64,000 nt of DNA from assembly GCA_021292165.1 (NCBI GenBank), contig CM037880.1, positions 212,302,942-212,366,941 on the forward strand, written 5' to 3'. The translations under genes and the position numbers were made by a program. Below, one piece after another: positions 1-9,865 of this stretch. The DNA comes from Shinisaurus crocodilurus (Eukaryota; Chordata; Lepidosauria; Squamata; Shinisauridae). Each line of letters opens with the position of its first letter. Position 1 is the stretch's first letter. The notes below the pieces were generated by a model. The model worked only from the letters and a program-made list of their open reading frames with translations, had not been told where the DNA came from and made no database searches.

Positions 1-867
1 GGGCCCCTGTGGAGGCAGTGCATACCAACATTCTAAATGCCGTTGGAGCGCTCCTGAATGGCCCCTGCGGACATTCCAAGTGACGCCATTGGCTCTCATC
101 TATTTTGGGCCGTACAGGCGCAGCGGGTGTTGTTTTTTTTTTGGAGATTTGAACCCGCCAGTCCAGTCTTTGTCCTTGGGTGATGGGGAGTATGCGTGCC
201 AAGTTTGGGGCGGATCCGTACAACCGGGTAGGAGCCAATGTGACGCACGCGAGCTGTGCGGACATACGTACGTACGTAAGTACACACGTACAAACTTTCA
301 CATTTATATAGTAGATTTATTACTTTGGGCACATGAACATATGTCTTGTGGTGGCTATACCCCCGTTTCAGAATTACAGCTTTCAAGGCTGCCCTGAACT
401 TCCTACCACTTAACCCAAGCAAGGAGGAGGCTAAAACCCTCCCTTTACAGTTGTGTAAACCCTACTACCCATTTTTTTTTTTAAAAAAAGCATATGGTAG
501 AGCCTGCCAGGACTGTACCACTTCAGAATATAGTCAGGGGGATTACACGTTTGAATGTTTGCCCCACGTTAAAACAACAAAACACTTTCCTGTCTGTGAA
601 CAAGTAGCACATCAGGGAGAAGGCGGCTGGGTGAAGCTCCGACTTCCTGACATGCTAGCTTTCCACAGGCAGGCCCTTTACATGAAGAAGCATGTGCTTT
701 TTTCTGAATGGGTAGATTTCCACACTATAGAGAAAAGGGGGGTTGGTGACTCTTTCTTTGGGAAGGGTCCTGGAAATGTAGTACATCTTTATAGCAGTAC
801 TTTATAGCAGTACATCTGAAATTGTAATTCTCCACAGGTTTTTAAAAAATCCTATATGTGGACAACT
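1..867. other. Unrecognised sequence with a possible retroelement tail
   Basis: I recognise no gene here. Around 190-315 a passage that reads like the 3' end of a non-LTR or Penelope-like element runs into an alternating ACGTACGT/ACACAC stretch and then an AT-rich end. That reading is weak. The open frame across 346-807 has no motif I can name and spans a homopolymer run near 470-488, so I do not call it a gene. Confidence 0.3.
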
Positions 868-869
868 GG

Positions 870-1027
870 CACTTCCCAGGGTATGGTCTGAAGCCACCTT
901 GCTGAAGATAAGCAAGTCTGGTCAGTGCTTGGAGGGGAGACCACCTAGGAACCACATGTAGCCACCTTGAGTTCCACGATGGAAGAAAGGTGGGATATAC
1001 ATATAATAAATATTTAAATAAATAAAT
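870..1027 (+). mobile_element. 5S rRNA-derived SINE with RTE-like tail (5S-Sauria-RTE type)
   Basis: The stretch at 905-955 matches the internal promoter part of 5S rRNA in degenerate form (GATAAGCAAGTCTGGTCAG, then TGCTTGGAGGGGAGACC). It is followed by a tail (CCTTGAGTTCC, GGTGGGATATA) and an ATAAATA-rich end like the RTE/Bov-B-type tail of Sauria SINEs. A 5S head on an RTE tail is a known squamate SINE architecture. The copy is old and its 5' limit is unclear. Confidence 0.7.
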
Positions 1028-1279
1028 GTCAGGGAGAAGAGAGCTAGCTAGCTTTCTATGGGCAGGGATACGGGGAGGCACAGAAATATGCAGCCCCCAC
1101 CTGCATTCTGAAATGCTCCTGTCCCAGAGCCTTGCTGAAGACTATCCCTGGGAAGGCTCCTCCTCCCTTAGCTGTTATCACCAGCAGCCATTCCAGCAGA
1201 CCATAGAGAGGGAGATGGGAGGGGGTAGAGGGGCCATTCCACCAGTCCTGCTGAAACACTTAATTTTTTCCTCTTCCCT

Positions 1280-1410
1280 CCTCATTCCCTTTTCCTTGTG
1301 TGTCTTATCTTTTTAAATTGTCAGCCTGCAGGCAGAGTCTGTCTTCTTTTACTGATTATATGTAAACTTCTGCAGGAGACTTTTTGGCTGAGGAGCAGAA
1401 TAAAAAATAC
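1280..1410 (+). mobile_element. LINE 3' end fragment (L2- or RTE-like)
   Basis: The sequence resembles 12430-12557: a pyrimidine-rich lead, GTCAGCCTGCAGGCAGAG, then GGCTGAGGAGCAGAATAAAA before the next repeat. The pattern of a glycine/CCGCTC-like block followed by ...GGGTATAAAT is typical of LINE 3' ends in reptiles. Only the untranslated end is present. The upstream stretch 1040-1280 is not recognised. Confidence 0.4.
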
Positions 1411-1413
1411 TGA

Positions 1414-1690
1414 GAGAGCCAGTGTGATATAGTGGTTAGAGTGTTGGACTGGGACTCAGAAGATCTGGGCTTCTAGTCCCCACCCAGCCATGAAGTTCAC
1501 TGGGTGACTTTGGGCCAGTCACTGAGTCTGAGCCTAACCTACCTCACAGGGTTGTTGTGAGGATAAACTGGAGAGGAGGAGGAAAACCTTGTAAGCTGCC
1601 TTGGGTCCCTTGCAAGAGGAAAAATGGAGGGATATAAATGTAATGTAACAACAACAAATAAATAATAATAATAAATAATAAATACCGGTA
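1414..1690 (+). mobile_element. tRNA-derived SINE (Sauria type), full length
   Basis: The tRNA-like head has box A (GTGATATAGTGGTTAGAG) and box B (GGCTTCTAGTCC) in the spacing expected for a Pol III promoter. A body follows (TGACTTTGGGCCAGTCAC, ACCTCACAGGGTTGTTGTG), then a tail ending in TGCCTTGGGTCCC and A-rich ATAAATAATAAT. The tail resembles RTE/Bov-B 3' ends, so mobilisation by such a LINE is inferred. This copy is more diverged than those at 19.05, 35.4 and 44.3 kb. Confidence 0.85.
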
Positions 1691-2320
1691 AGCAGTAGTC
1701 ATTGTGGCACCTTTCGTAAATGCAGAGAAGTCTCATCAGCTACTTTCACAGTTATTTCTGGATGAACTCATGACCCTGCCGGACTTGCACCTGAGTTACT
1801 AGCAAACGATTTGGCACATGCTTAATTGCTGTGTGTCTATATCATCATCTTTGGCAAGGCCTTTATTCTTCCCCAAGGAATACCCCATCCCGCAAATCAG
1901 AGTGTAATGCCCACGAAACCCTATCAATCAAGGCCCAAGGTCTGCCCTATGCGGCACAAAAATTACATCACTGCATTTCATTTTCAATGATGAGTCTCCT
2001 GAACTTGTTTCTGCCATTTGGGCTGTTTAGGGAAAGCGATGTGCAATCCTTCAGAATGAATTTTCCATTTTTATGTGCTTGCCTTGGCGGAATCCCATTC
2101 CAACAATATATAAGATGTTGATGCAGCATTTGGTATCTTGCCTAAGACATGGGGGCAGCGGGTGATAAACGTGTTATCTGCTGTGAGGTCTATTAACCTT
2201 CCGGGGTGCATGCTGGGGAATCCTGGAACCCATGTCAATGTCTGTATATTAATTACCGACTGGGTAAAATGGATCATGACACCGTGACAGTTCCTGTTAG
2301 CAATTACTCCCCACCAAATT
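1691..2320. other. Unrecognised sequence
   Basis: No repeat family, splice-flanked exon or motif that I can name. Base composition is ordinary. Confidence 0.4.
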
Positions 2321-2326
2321 TCTTTT

Positions 2327-2356
<30 letters not shown>
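2327..2356 (+). repeat. (TTTC)n microsatellite
   Basis: About seven tandem TTTC units in a longer pyrimidine run. Confidence 0.9.
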
Positions 2357-2357
<1 letters not shown>

Positions 2358-2989
2358 CCTCTAACCTGCATTTTTTCCAAGAAAAAACTTTCTCCTTAAC
2401 TATTTCCTTCTTGATTACATCAAAGTCATATGCAAAAGTGCCACATCGATCGGCACATTGAACAGCTCTGTCCTGCCCCTTAGCAAGAGCACTGTAGTAT
2501 AAGGATGGCCCAAGGGATCTTTTCCTAGATCCCTTGAGAATGCAATACGCATGTTTGAAATAAAGAGGACGTCCGGATCTGTACGGAGTTTTCTATGGGT
2601 CTCAAGCGCGCTCATTACGCACACCGGATCCACGTGAGTCACTTGGTGATTTATCGCTGGCTGTTTTTGCCTCTTCCATCCAGGATGCAGGGAAGTGCAC
2701 ACGGGGATTAATTTATCGCATGGGAGGTGCTTCAGAGGAGACAGCCCAGTCCTGGCCTTAACTGGAGGGTGCCCAGGTCCCCCGCCTCCCTTTCCCAGGC
2801 CCTGGCGGGGCTTGTCTCACACACATTCTCTGCTCCCACCTCTCCGAAGTCTCTGTTTGCAGTCTCTCACGGCTGGTCCCATGTCTAAATAGGACATTTC
2901 CGGAGGTGGGGGAATCAGCAAAGTGTGGATGCTCAGCTCTTCTATTTTTTTGGTTTAATTGATTTAAAAACCAAATGGGTGCCACTGCT
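2357..2989. other. Unrecognised sequence
   Basis: I see no repeat or gene that I can support. The Pro-rich reading frame at 2695-2892 comes from a C-rich stretch. Confidence 0.4.
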
Positions 2990-3340
2990 CAGGGCCGGTG
3001 TCAAGGGCAGGCAGGGTCAGGCACCTGCTGAGGGTCCACACCTGAGCAGGGGTCCACTGGGTCAGCGCGAGAGGCCGATGTACCAGGAGGTTGCAATGGT
3101 GCTCCTCTTCTTCGCCACTGCAACCTGCCTGTTCGCCTGCCTCTTGCTCCGACAATGGTGGGGTGAGGAGGAGCAGGAGGAGCAGGAGGAGATGCCACTG
3201 CCGCGGCTTGCTCTCCGCCTCTCTGCAAGCAGGTGGAAGCAAGATGAGAAAGAGGACAAGGAGCAATAGCTGCTGGTGACAACGGTGGTGAGAAAGCAGA
3301 CTGAGGGGCCTCCGAAACCTGGAGCCAGAGCTGCCACCGC
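2990..3340 (+). mobile_element. Non-autonomous DNA transposon, family G (copy 1)
   Basis: It starts CAGGGCCGGTGTCAAGGGC and has an internal GC-rich body with GAGGAGCAGGAGGAG runs and TTGCAATGGTGCTCCTC. The same body occurs at 6187-6580, 27056-27450, 32351-32690 and 63530-63738, in both orientations. The CAGGG terminus suggests hAT. I could not identify a clear target duplication. No transposase coding is present. Confidence 0.55.
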
Positions 3341-3439
3341 TCCTCCTGAGAGAGTGTGTGTGCCATCTCTGCTTGCCCCGCTGGCCTGCACTTGCTTCTC
3401 TCTCTGCCTCCTGAAAGAGAACAGATTAAACAGATCATC

Positions 3440-3578
3440 ATGGAGGCATTCAAGGTGCAGCTGGACAGACATCTGTCGGGGATGCTTTGACCTGGATTCC
3501 TGCATTGAGCAGGGGGTTGGACTCGATGGCCTTGTAGGCCCCTTCCAACTCTACTTTTCTATGATTCTATGATTCTAT
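3440..3578 (+). mobile_element. CR1 LINE 3' end
   Basis: It contains GGAGGCATTCAAGGTGCAG, the last coding part of the CR1 ORF2 (EAF...QLD). The diagnostic 3' UTR GGGGGTTGGACTCGATGGCC follows, with an end in repeated ATTCTATG octamers. Confidence 0.9.
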
Positions 3579-3850
3579 CCCAGTTTGCAGGACACGGAAT
3601 AATGGGCTCAAGTGACAGGAAGCCAGATTCAGGCTGAACATCAGAAAAAACTTCCCAACTGCTAGAGCAATACAACAATGGAACCAACTACCTAGGGAGG
3701 TCGGTGGGCTCTCCCACTCTGGAGGCATTCAAGGTGCAGCTGGACAGACATCTGTCAGAGGATGCTTTGACCTGGATTCCTGCATTGAGCAGGGGGTTGG
3801 ACTCGATGGCCTGGTAGGCCCCTTCCAACTCTACTTTTCTATGATTATGA
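3579..3850 (+). mobile_element. CR1 LINE 3' end (second, longer, in tandem)
   Basis: This CR1 3' fragment carries the C-terminal coding remnant (AGGAAGCCAGATTCAGGCTG, CAATGGAACCAACTACCTAG), the 3' UTR and a short octamer end. It lies directly after another CR1 end in the same orientation. That implies two insertions, or a tandem duplication. Confidence 0.9.
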
Positions 3851-4284
3851 AAAATGGGATTTCTGTGTGACCTGGGACAACCGTGGGTCATTGTCACCCT
3901 TCCTCTTCCAAATCAGCTTCGTTTACCTCTGGCTGAGTCGGGGAGCTGATGATGATTCCTGACATCCTCTTTTACCCACTTCCACGGCTCAGAGAGCTGC
4001 TATAATTTGCCCCCTCCTCCCATGTCACGCGCCAGTGCGCTGATTAAAAAAAGAAAATTATTTACATGAGAACCAGGCGCACAACCCATTGAACACTGCT
4101 GTGTGGCAACCCACATGGTGGAACCGCACCGTTCTCCTGCAATGTCCTGATAACATCTTGATTCTCACTCCAATGCACCGTATCTGGGACTGCTTTTGAA
4201 TACAGTTCGGAAACTTCAGCTGTTGGAACTGAATTTGGCAGCTTGGCTTTTTGTCTGAGTCTAAATGCAAGGAGCATATTCCAC
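3851..4284. other. Unrecognised sequence
   Basis: No supported feature. Confidence 0.4.
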
Positions 4285-4735
4285 CAGCCTGAAAGGAGCC
4301 GTACTGTCTACCTGTTTGTTTCCAGGTGCTGACTGTTCACCTTTAAAGCTCTATAGAGCCTGGATCTGGGATGAGGGGTCATCTTCTCTCTTATGAACCT
4401 CCCCCCCCCCATGAATTGAGATGGAGAGAGAAGATCCTCTCTCAGCTGCCACTGCCATCTGACGTCATACTGGCCATTAATAGAAACTGGGACTTTTTGG
4501 TGGTGGCTCCTCTTTTGTGGAATTCCCTCCCCAAAGAGAAAATGTGATAGGTCTGGTCCATTGGCCCTGACAGGAGGGCTGTGAACATATATATCTGTTT
4601 CTTTGCTCAAGCTTTTCAACTGTATGGTATGAAAACTGTTTTAGATATTTAATATTTAATTACTGTCTTCTGCTTTGTTGTATTCAATTGATTTTAAGGT
4701 TGATATTTTTAAAATGCTTTGTCCCTCACATTATT
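4285..4735 (+). mobile_element. L2-like LINE 3' end (old)
   Basis: A decayed C-terminal coding trace (GTGGAATTCCCTCCCCA, read as W/G-NSLP) is followed by a T-rich 3' UTR. That arrangement matches the end of L2 elements, whose ORF ends in a WNSLP...F..LKTFLF-type motif. Frames are broken throughout. Confidence 0.5.
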
Positions 4736-4889
4736 TATATTTTATGACTAGACCTGGAGTGTGTCCTGCCCAACCCAAGGTCCCTCAGATCACCTGATGA
4801 AGTTGGGGGATGGAGAAATGGGCGCGGGATTGAACTGGAGCACAAACGACAGCAGGCAAGTGATAGCGCTCCATTGACTAGGGATAGGC

Positions 4890-5026
4890 CAGGGGTGGGC
4901 AACTGGTGGCCCTCCAGATGTTTTGGCCTAGAACTCCCATCATGCCTCACCATTGGCTATGCTGGTTAGGACTGATGGGAGTTGTAGGCCAAAACATCAG
5001 GAGGGCACACAAGTTGCCTACCCCTG
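4890..5026 (+). mobile_element. Hairpin MITE, family B (hAT type)
   Basis: An imperfect palindrome with ends CAGGGGTGGGCAACTGG and GTTGCCTACCCCTG. The arms carry the core CTAGAACTCCCATCATG against ATGGGAGTTGTAGGCC. Flanks GGATAGGC and GTGTAGGG match at 5 of 8 positions, so the target duplication is decayed. Other B copies are at 19639, 28299, 32741, 51757 and 60771. Confidence 0.7.
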
Positions 5027-5039
5027 GTGTAGGGAAAAG

Positions 5040-5440
5040 GTTAAGCTCCAAGTACTGGTACTGGCCTGGCCAATCCAGAGGCTTCGTAGTGCCTGCCGAT
5101 CAGAGGGACTGATATTGCCCATGCATGGTCCTTCCAGTGCCTGAAGAAGCTTCTGAGGCAGCTCAAGAGTCTAGGTCCCAGCCTCAGACAATGAGGACGA
5201 CTGTCCCTCCTGGCTCCTGGTCCTCTATTGCTGCCTTGGATCTTGCGCTTCACCTCATTTGGACTAGGTGCATGCCTCTGCCTGGCCTGTGGCAATGGCT
5301 TACTACATCCTGTAAAACACTGGGAGGTGGAGGAGAGCCTGAACTGGGGCTCCCAGCAGTCAAGCTACAACGCCTTACCTCCTGCACTACCCCTGTGGAC
5401 TGTTTCCACTGCAGAGTTTGGCAGATTCGGACTCTATGCT
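5040..5440. other. Possible LTR remnant
   Basis: The wording ATTGCTGCCTTGGATCTTG and TTTGGACTAGGTGCATGCC has a similar counterpart at 6861-6990, beside TATATAA boxes. Together they look like two decayed copies of one LTR. No TG...CA ends or target duplication were found. Confidence 0.25.
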
Positions 5441-5444
5441 TTGA

Positions 5445-5540
5445 GGGCTCCTTCTAGGTGGCAGTAAGAACTTTTTTAAATTGACTGTTGTAAACCGCTC
5501 AGAGAGCTTCGGCTATTGGACAGTATACAAACAAGATTAA
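5445..5540 (+). mobile_element. L2-like LINE extreme 3' end
   Basis: The sequence TGTAAACCGCTCAGAGAGC, CTTCGGCTATTGGACAGTAT is a typical L2 3' terminal block. The same block appears at 31035-31085. It runs into the purine microsatellite. Confidence 0.6.
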
Positions 5541-5683
5541 GGAGGAGGAGGAGGAGGAGGAGGAGGAGGAGGAGGAGGAGGAGGAGGAGGAGGAGAGAAG
5601 AAGAAGAAGAAGAAGAAGAAGAAGAAGAAGAAGAAGAAGAAGAAGAAGAAGAAGAAGAAGAAGAAGAAGAAGAAGAAGAAGAG
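5539..5683 (+). repeat. Compound (GGA)n(AGA)n polypurine tract
   Basis: 145 consecutive purines: first GGA units to about 5594, then AGA units to 5683. It follows an L2 3' end and abuts a CR1 3' end on the other strand. It is therefore likely a grown LINE tail. The poly-Arg/Glu and poly-Ser/Leu reading frames here are artefacts. Confidence 0.97.
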
Positions 5684-6105
5684 CCATGCTGGATCAGACA
5701 AGGGTCCATCTAGTCCAGCATTCTTTTCATACTCTGGCCAACCAGCTGCCCATGGGATCCCACAAGCAGGACATGAGTGCAACAGCACACTCCAACCCAT
5801 GTTCCCCAGTAACTTGCATACTGCCTCTGATACTGGAGGAAGCACAGTAGGAGCCACCAATGGCCTTCTCCTCCGTGAATTTGTCCAGTCCCCTTTTAAA
5901 GCCATCCAAACTGGTGGCCATCACCACATCCTGTGGAAGTGAATCCCTTAGTTTAACTCTGCGCTGTGTGAAGAAGTACTTCCTTTTATCTGTCCCGAGT
6001 CTCCCACCAATCAGCTTCATGGGGTGACCCCGTTGGGTTCTAGTATTATGAGAGAGGGGAGAAAAATGTCTCCCTGTCCACTTTCTACCAGCCAGCCTGA
6101 GCATT
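5684..6105 (-). mobile_element. CR1-group LINE 3' portion, minus strand
   Basis: Read on the minus strand it carries the C-terminal ORF2 trace (DGFKRGLDKF, KLRDSLPQDV) and a 3' UTR with GGATCCCATGGGCAGC and CTGGACTAGATGGACCC. The same family at 53164-54462 is longer and on the plus strand. This copy is 5'-truncated. Confidence 0.85.
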
Positions 6106-6186
6106 CAGTCAGCTGACCTCTAAAAGCCAATCCTAGCCCACCAGCCACTATAAAACCCCTGTTGGAGTATGAACAACATCATGCTA

Positions 6187-6580
6187 TGGCTCCAGGTTTT
6201 TGAGGGTCTTTGGGCAAGACACCCTCAATGGGCCCCTTTCCTTGATAAACGAACCTTCTCAGCACCATTGTCACCAGCTGCTCTTGTCTCCTCCTCCTCC
6301 TCCTCCTCCTCCTCCTCCTCCTCCTCCTTATCATTGCTACTACTTGCTTGGCAGGCAGAGAGTCCGTGAGCACGTAGGCAGTGGCATCAGCTGCTCCGCA
6401 GCCTCAAGCACCACTGGGCCAGAGTGAGGGAGAGGTGAACAAGCAGGCTGCAATGGGAAAGAGGAGGAGCAGCTCCAGGGGACTCTTGCCAGTGGGCCCC
6501 TGCTCGGGTGTGGATCCTCAGCAGATGCCCGACTATGCCTACCCTTGGCACCAACTCTAGTGGGCAGCAGTAGCACTTTG
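6187..6580 (-). mobile_element. Non-autonomous DNA transposon, family G (copy 2) with internal (CTC)n
   Basis: It is in the inverse orientation to copy 1. It carries GGGCAAGACACCCTCAATGG, the internal pyrimidine triplet run at 6288-6328, GGGCCAGAGTGAGGGAGAGG and an end near TACCCTTGGCACC. The triplet run lies at the spot where other copies have short CTC/TCC runs, so it grew inside the element. Confidence 0.6.
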
Positions 6581-6612
6581 ATCAGCACCACGCAACTGAG
6601 TCTGGCAGCCAT

Positions 6613-6658
6613 CATTTTAATTTCCCACAATATCAGGGCATTGTGGGAAATTAAAATG
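6613..6658. repeat. Perfect inverted repeat, 19-bp arms
   Basis: CATTTTAATTTCCCACAAT at 6613-6631 is exactly repeated in reverse complement at 6640-6658, with an 8-base loop. A degenerate relative lies at 14104-14170 (GCCATTTTACATTTCCCAC ... CTGGGAAATTTAGAACGGC). The hairpin therefore seems to be the core of a repeated element rather than a chance palindrome. Confidence 0.85.
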
Positions 6659-6779
6659 GCAACTCACAGACCTAACCACTCACCACTGATGGGAACACAG
6701 AGGGGGGGTGGAGAAACAATTGTTCTAAAGTTTGTGGGGGGGGGAGTCTAAGGGCAGAAGTCAGTGGTGGGTGTTGTCA

Positions 6780-7060
6780 GGGTGCTGGGTCCCCAGCAGC
6801 TGTCTGAGGGTGCTGTATGTTGATGCCAGGCCTGGGACATGGCCTAATCACCTACTCCCATTCCCCAACTGCTGCCTTGGATTTTGACCCCCTATATAAC
6901 TGGCCCTATATAACCCCTCTGGCCAGACTGATCTACACTGGACCTCTACCAACTGTCTGTTTTGGACCAGGCAGTGCCTTTTGGTTTACTTGGACTGGCA
7001 CGCAGCTCCTCCCGGGTCCAGAAATGCAGGCACCTGGAGCCTGACCCCTTACTGGGGGCT
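6780..7060. other. Possible LTR remnant with two TATA-like boxes
   Basis: CTATATAACTGGCCCTATA lies near 6892-6912, after CTGCCTTGGATTTTGACC, which resembles 5230-5250. Downstream lies TTGGACTGGCACGCAGC. An LTR origin is an inference. No ends could be defined. The remaining bases to 7352 are not recognised. Confidence 0.25.
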
Positions 7061-7352
7061 GACATGTTCAAGCAGTTTAACTTAACTGGGTTTATAGTTC
7101 TTGCTGTAAATAATTCACCATGTCAGCAGGAACTCAATCCTCCCCTATCAAGAATGCTGCAAATGCACCGTTTATGCAGAGCAGATTGGGTGACTGATAA
7201 AAAGTTTCTCCACAATTTGTGAGAGTTTTTGAGAGAGAGCTTTTAAAATGTAATAACATTTTATATGCAGGGGGAATTCCAAGTTTCAGGCTGAAGCGGC
7301 CATTTCTTTTACAATTCAGCAGCAAAGTTCATCAGCAAACTTCCCCCAGAAA

Positions 7353-7393
7353 GGTAGCTGAAATAATGAACAATGTTCATTATTTCAGCTACC
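7353..7393. repeat. Perfect 41-bp palindrome (20-bp arms, 1-nt centre)
   Basis: GGTAGCTGAAATAATGAACA at 7353-7372 is followed by a single A and then its exact reverse complement up to 7393. It is not low complexity and no flanking transposon is evident. Confidence 0.95.
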
Positions 7394-7706
7394 ATATTAT
7401 TATTTTTTACCATATATAATCTTAGCTGCACAATGTCTCATAAATACTAATGAATTGCTTCTTCTATTGGATGGTTTTAGAGGAATGCCAACTCATCTGA
7501 GGACCATATACTCAATTATTCTGCCTGGCATGTATTCAGGCCGGTACCTGGCGTTTACTGTCGTTAAAATTTAACTACAATGTTTGTGTATCTTCATCCA
7601 TCCCTTTTTTTTATGGAGGCTGTAAAAAGTGAGATGCAACATTTTGTGTGGATAGAAAACTTCCAATTTCTAGTCCTCTTTGAAATATCCTGGTGACATT
7701 TGGACA
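7394..7706. other. Unrecognised AT-rich sequence
   Basis: No supported feature. Confidence 0.4.
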
Positions 7707-7714
7707 ATCTAAGG

Positions 7715-7857
7715 CAGGAGTCTTCTCCTGAATGAGATTTGGCCCCTGAACTGAAAGGACTACAGCTCCCAGAATCCCTTGCCATTAGCCATGCTGGCTC
7801 GGTATGCTGGGTGCTGTAGTCCAGCAATATCTGGGGACCCAAGGTTGGAGAGCCCTG
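7715..7857 (+). mobile_element. Hairpin MITE, family A, chimeric left arm
   Basis: The right two thirds are normal family A (CTACAGCTCCCAGAATCCC ... GGTTGGAGAGCCCTG). The left arm, 7722-7758, is replaced by sequence of another family (CTGAATGAGATTTGGCCCC) that recurs inverted at 7926-7962. Flanks do not form a good 8-bp duplication. Confidence 0.7.
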
Positions 7858-7912
7858 CCTTAGGGAATAAAATACTGTAATGACAGATGCGCTATAACTA
7901 TGGTCTGCAATG

Positions 7913-8165
7913 CAGGGGTGCAGAACCCCTTTCAGTTCAGGGGCCAAATCTCATTCAGAAGAAGTCTTCTGGGTCTGTATTCCAGTGGCGTGCAGGGGCA
8001 AAGACAACAAGGGTGGTGTCAAATCACACACACACACAAATACCAGCATATTTTCGCTTAAAGCTCTTGTCGCCAGTAACTAAGCCTCAAGAGAGGCATT
8101 TCTATCTTTTAGGATGGAGAAAATACTGCACAAACACTGTGAAACCACCAAATGATCTGTCACTG
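7913..8165 (-). mobile_element. Non-autonomous DNA transposon, family D (minus orientation)
   Basis: It starts CAGGGGTGCAGAACCCC. It contains GGGGCCAAATCTCATTCAG, AAAGCTCTTGTCGCCAGTAA and AAGAGAGGCATTTCTATCTT, all shared in either orientation with copies at 14.9, 17.2, 29.0, 31.1, 33.7, 55.3 and 59.2 kb. hAT membership is inferred from the CAGGG end. No coding sequence. Confidence 0.6.
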
Positions 8166-8170
8166 GGGGG

Positions 8171-8611
8171 CAGAGGCGGTGTCAGGGGGTGGCCCACTAG
8201 GGCTGGAGCCTCAAATCTTTCATTCGGAGCCCCGAATCTCTGGGAGGCCCTCTGCCCCACCACCCTGCTATCCATGGGCACTTGCTGAAATAAAGGCACA
8301 GGGGCCCTGAGGATCTCTGTTGCTTCTGATCTCCCTGAGTTAGCTGGCTTTTGGCCCACATGTGCTTCCCTTCCTGCTGCCCCCCCTTGAATCTTTCTGC
8401 CTGAGGATTTTTTCTGAAATCAGATGCCCTCCTCTCACCTGTCCTTATGTCCCTTTTTAAAAAATTGGAGTGTCCATAGGAGACAGGCCCTTTGAAAGAC
8501 ACACACACAGAGACTTTAAAGCATATGTAAATTAGCATATGCAAATGTGTGCCCTTTTTTTGTCCTGTGGGCCTGAGCCACGGATCTTTTTAGTACCTAG
8601 CACCACCCCTG
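8171..8611 (+). mobile_element. Non-autonomous hAT-type transposon, family C (copy 1)
   Basis: Ends are CAGAGGCGGTGTCAGG and CTAGCACCACCCCTG, which are inverted repeats. Flanks CTGGGGGG and CTTGGGGG form a 7-of-8 target duplication. The interior carries GGAGCCCCGAATCTCTGGG, TTTCTGCCTGAGG and GCATATGCAAAT. Other copies are at 14204, 17587 (inverse) and 20635. Reading frames inside are non-coding shadows shared by the family. Confidence 0.8.
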
Positions 8612-9865
8612 CTTGGGGGAACGGAGGTGGAGCCTTGTAAGAAGTTTAAAAGGCATTGCAACTGAGCTCTTATTTTATTTTATTTTATTTTTAAGGCAGA
8701 AGGCTATATGAACCTGTAATACAGTTTTTGCTTACAAATCAGAGCAGGATAAGATAGTATAGACAGGTTTAGGAGGGTAACTAAGAAAGCCAATATTTGG
8801 TTCTATGGGCCTAGTTTGAGCCAGAGTGAATTTCTGGAGGCGATTGTTGAGTAGCAGGGTAATGTTCCCTTTCCAAAGCAAACTTACTTTCCTGTCACCA
8901 AACACAGAGGTGGAGCATATAATTATTAAGGTCCACCCAGGATTTAGTGCAAAGCGCATCAGTTTTCCTAGCTGTATCCCAAGGAAGCAGTTGGTATACT
9001 ATGAATACACCCCAGGATGCATGAAACTTTTATAGCATCAAGACATTTCTTCCCTTTTTCTAATTGGGAGCGGCCGCCGGCTTCATGGCTTTCTTTTTTT
9101 AGACCACCCATATTTTTTTTCAGAAGGTCAACTGAAAAAGAGCAAAGAAATTTGCCATCCTTTGGAAAAATCATTTTCCAGAGCGAAACTGAAAATGGCA
9201 AGAGGTGTTTCAAAGCACCTCTAATGAGCAGGAGCAGAGAGATTGCCAGCTATATAGAGGCCCAGCAACCACACTGGAAAGCAACGTATCAGCCTCGCGC
9301 TACCCTTTCAACCTCGATGAAACCTTTTATTTTGGATAGAACTCAAGAACCACAGTAATAAGAACAAAACCATGTTTGGATATCGCTCAGAGACATAAAG
9401 TCAAATAAAACCTCTTTCGGCTCATGAAATTAATGATGTAAAGCTGTGCCTTGCCTTATATTCTAACAGCTTTCTGGCAAATAGGGGAATTGGACATCTG
9501 ATTAAATGACTATTCCATCTGGTTACTATTTTATACTAATAGCACAGACTCATGGGCTTTGTAAGATTAGCGATAAAGCACATAAACTGCAACTCTCCCT
9601 TCAGCATCTCTGCCAGCATACTGATATGCTTCCGGTCATAATGATTAAACTCCAGGTTTTTCCTCGTTCTGAAGTACATGCTATGTTTATTACAGGCTCT
9701 GGGATGTTTATCATGCAGTCTGATCATTACACCGGATGCGGCCCGCCTATGAGATAATGGGTTCGGAGCTGGAAGTCGCCCTTGCTGTGCCCTGAGCAGA
9801 GCCCCAGCTGTAGAGCCCTAAGGAGCATTTTGTTTTCTTTTTTGGTGGCAGGTAGTGGGCAGATG
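8612..9865. other. Unrecognised sequence
   Basis: No repeat family or exon identified apart from a short (TTTTA)n run near 8670-8692. The stretch 9400-9730 is AT-rich and free of recognisable repeats. It would be a reasonable place to look for a conserved non-coding element, but I have no comparative evidence. Confidence 0.35.

Noticed and set aside
346..807. 153-codon open frame near the window start
   Set aside because: No recognisable domain and it crosses a homopolymer run. One frame of this size is expected by chance in 64 kb.
5476..5713. Long open frames coding poly-Arg/Glu, poly-Ser or poly-Leu at 5476-5905, and similar ones at 6169-6427, 19429-19701 and 31994-32204
   Set aside because: They are translations of GGA/AGA, CTC, GAT and CTT microsatellites, open on both strands.
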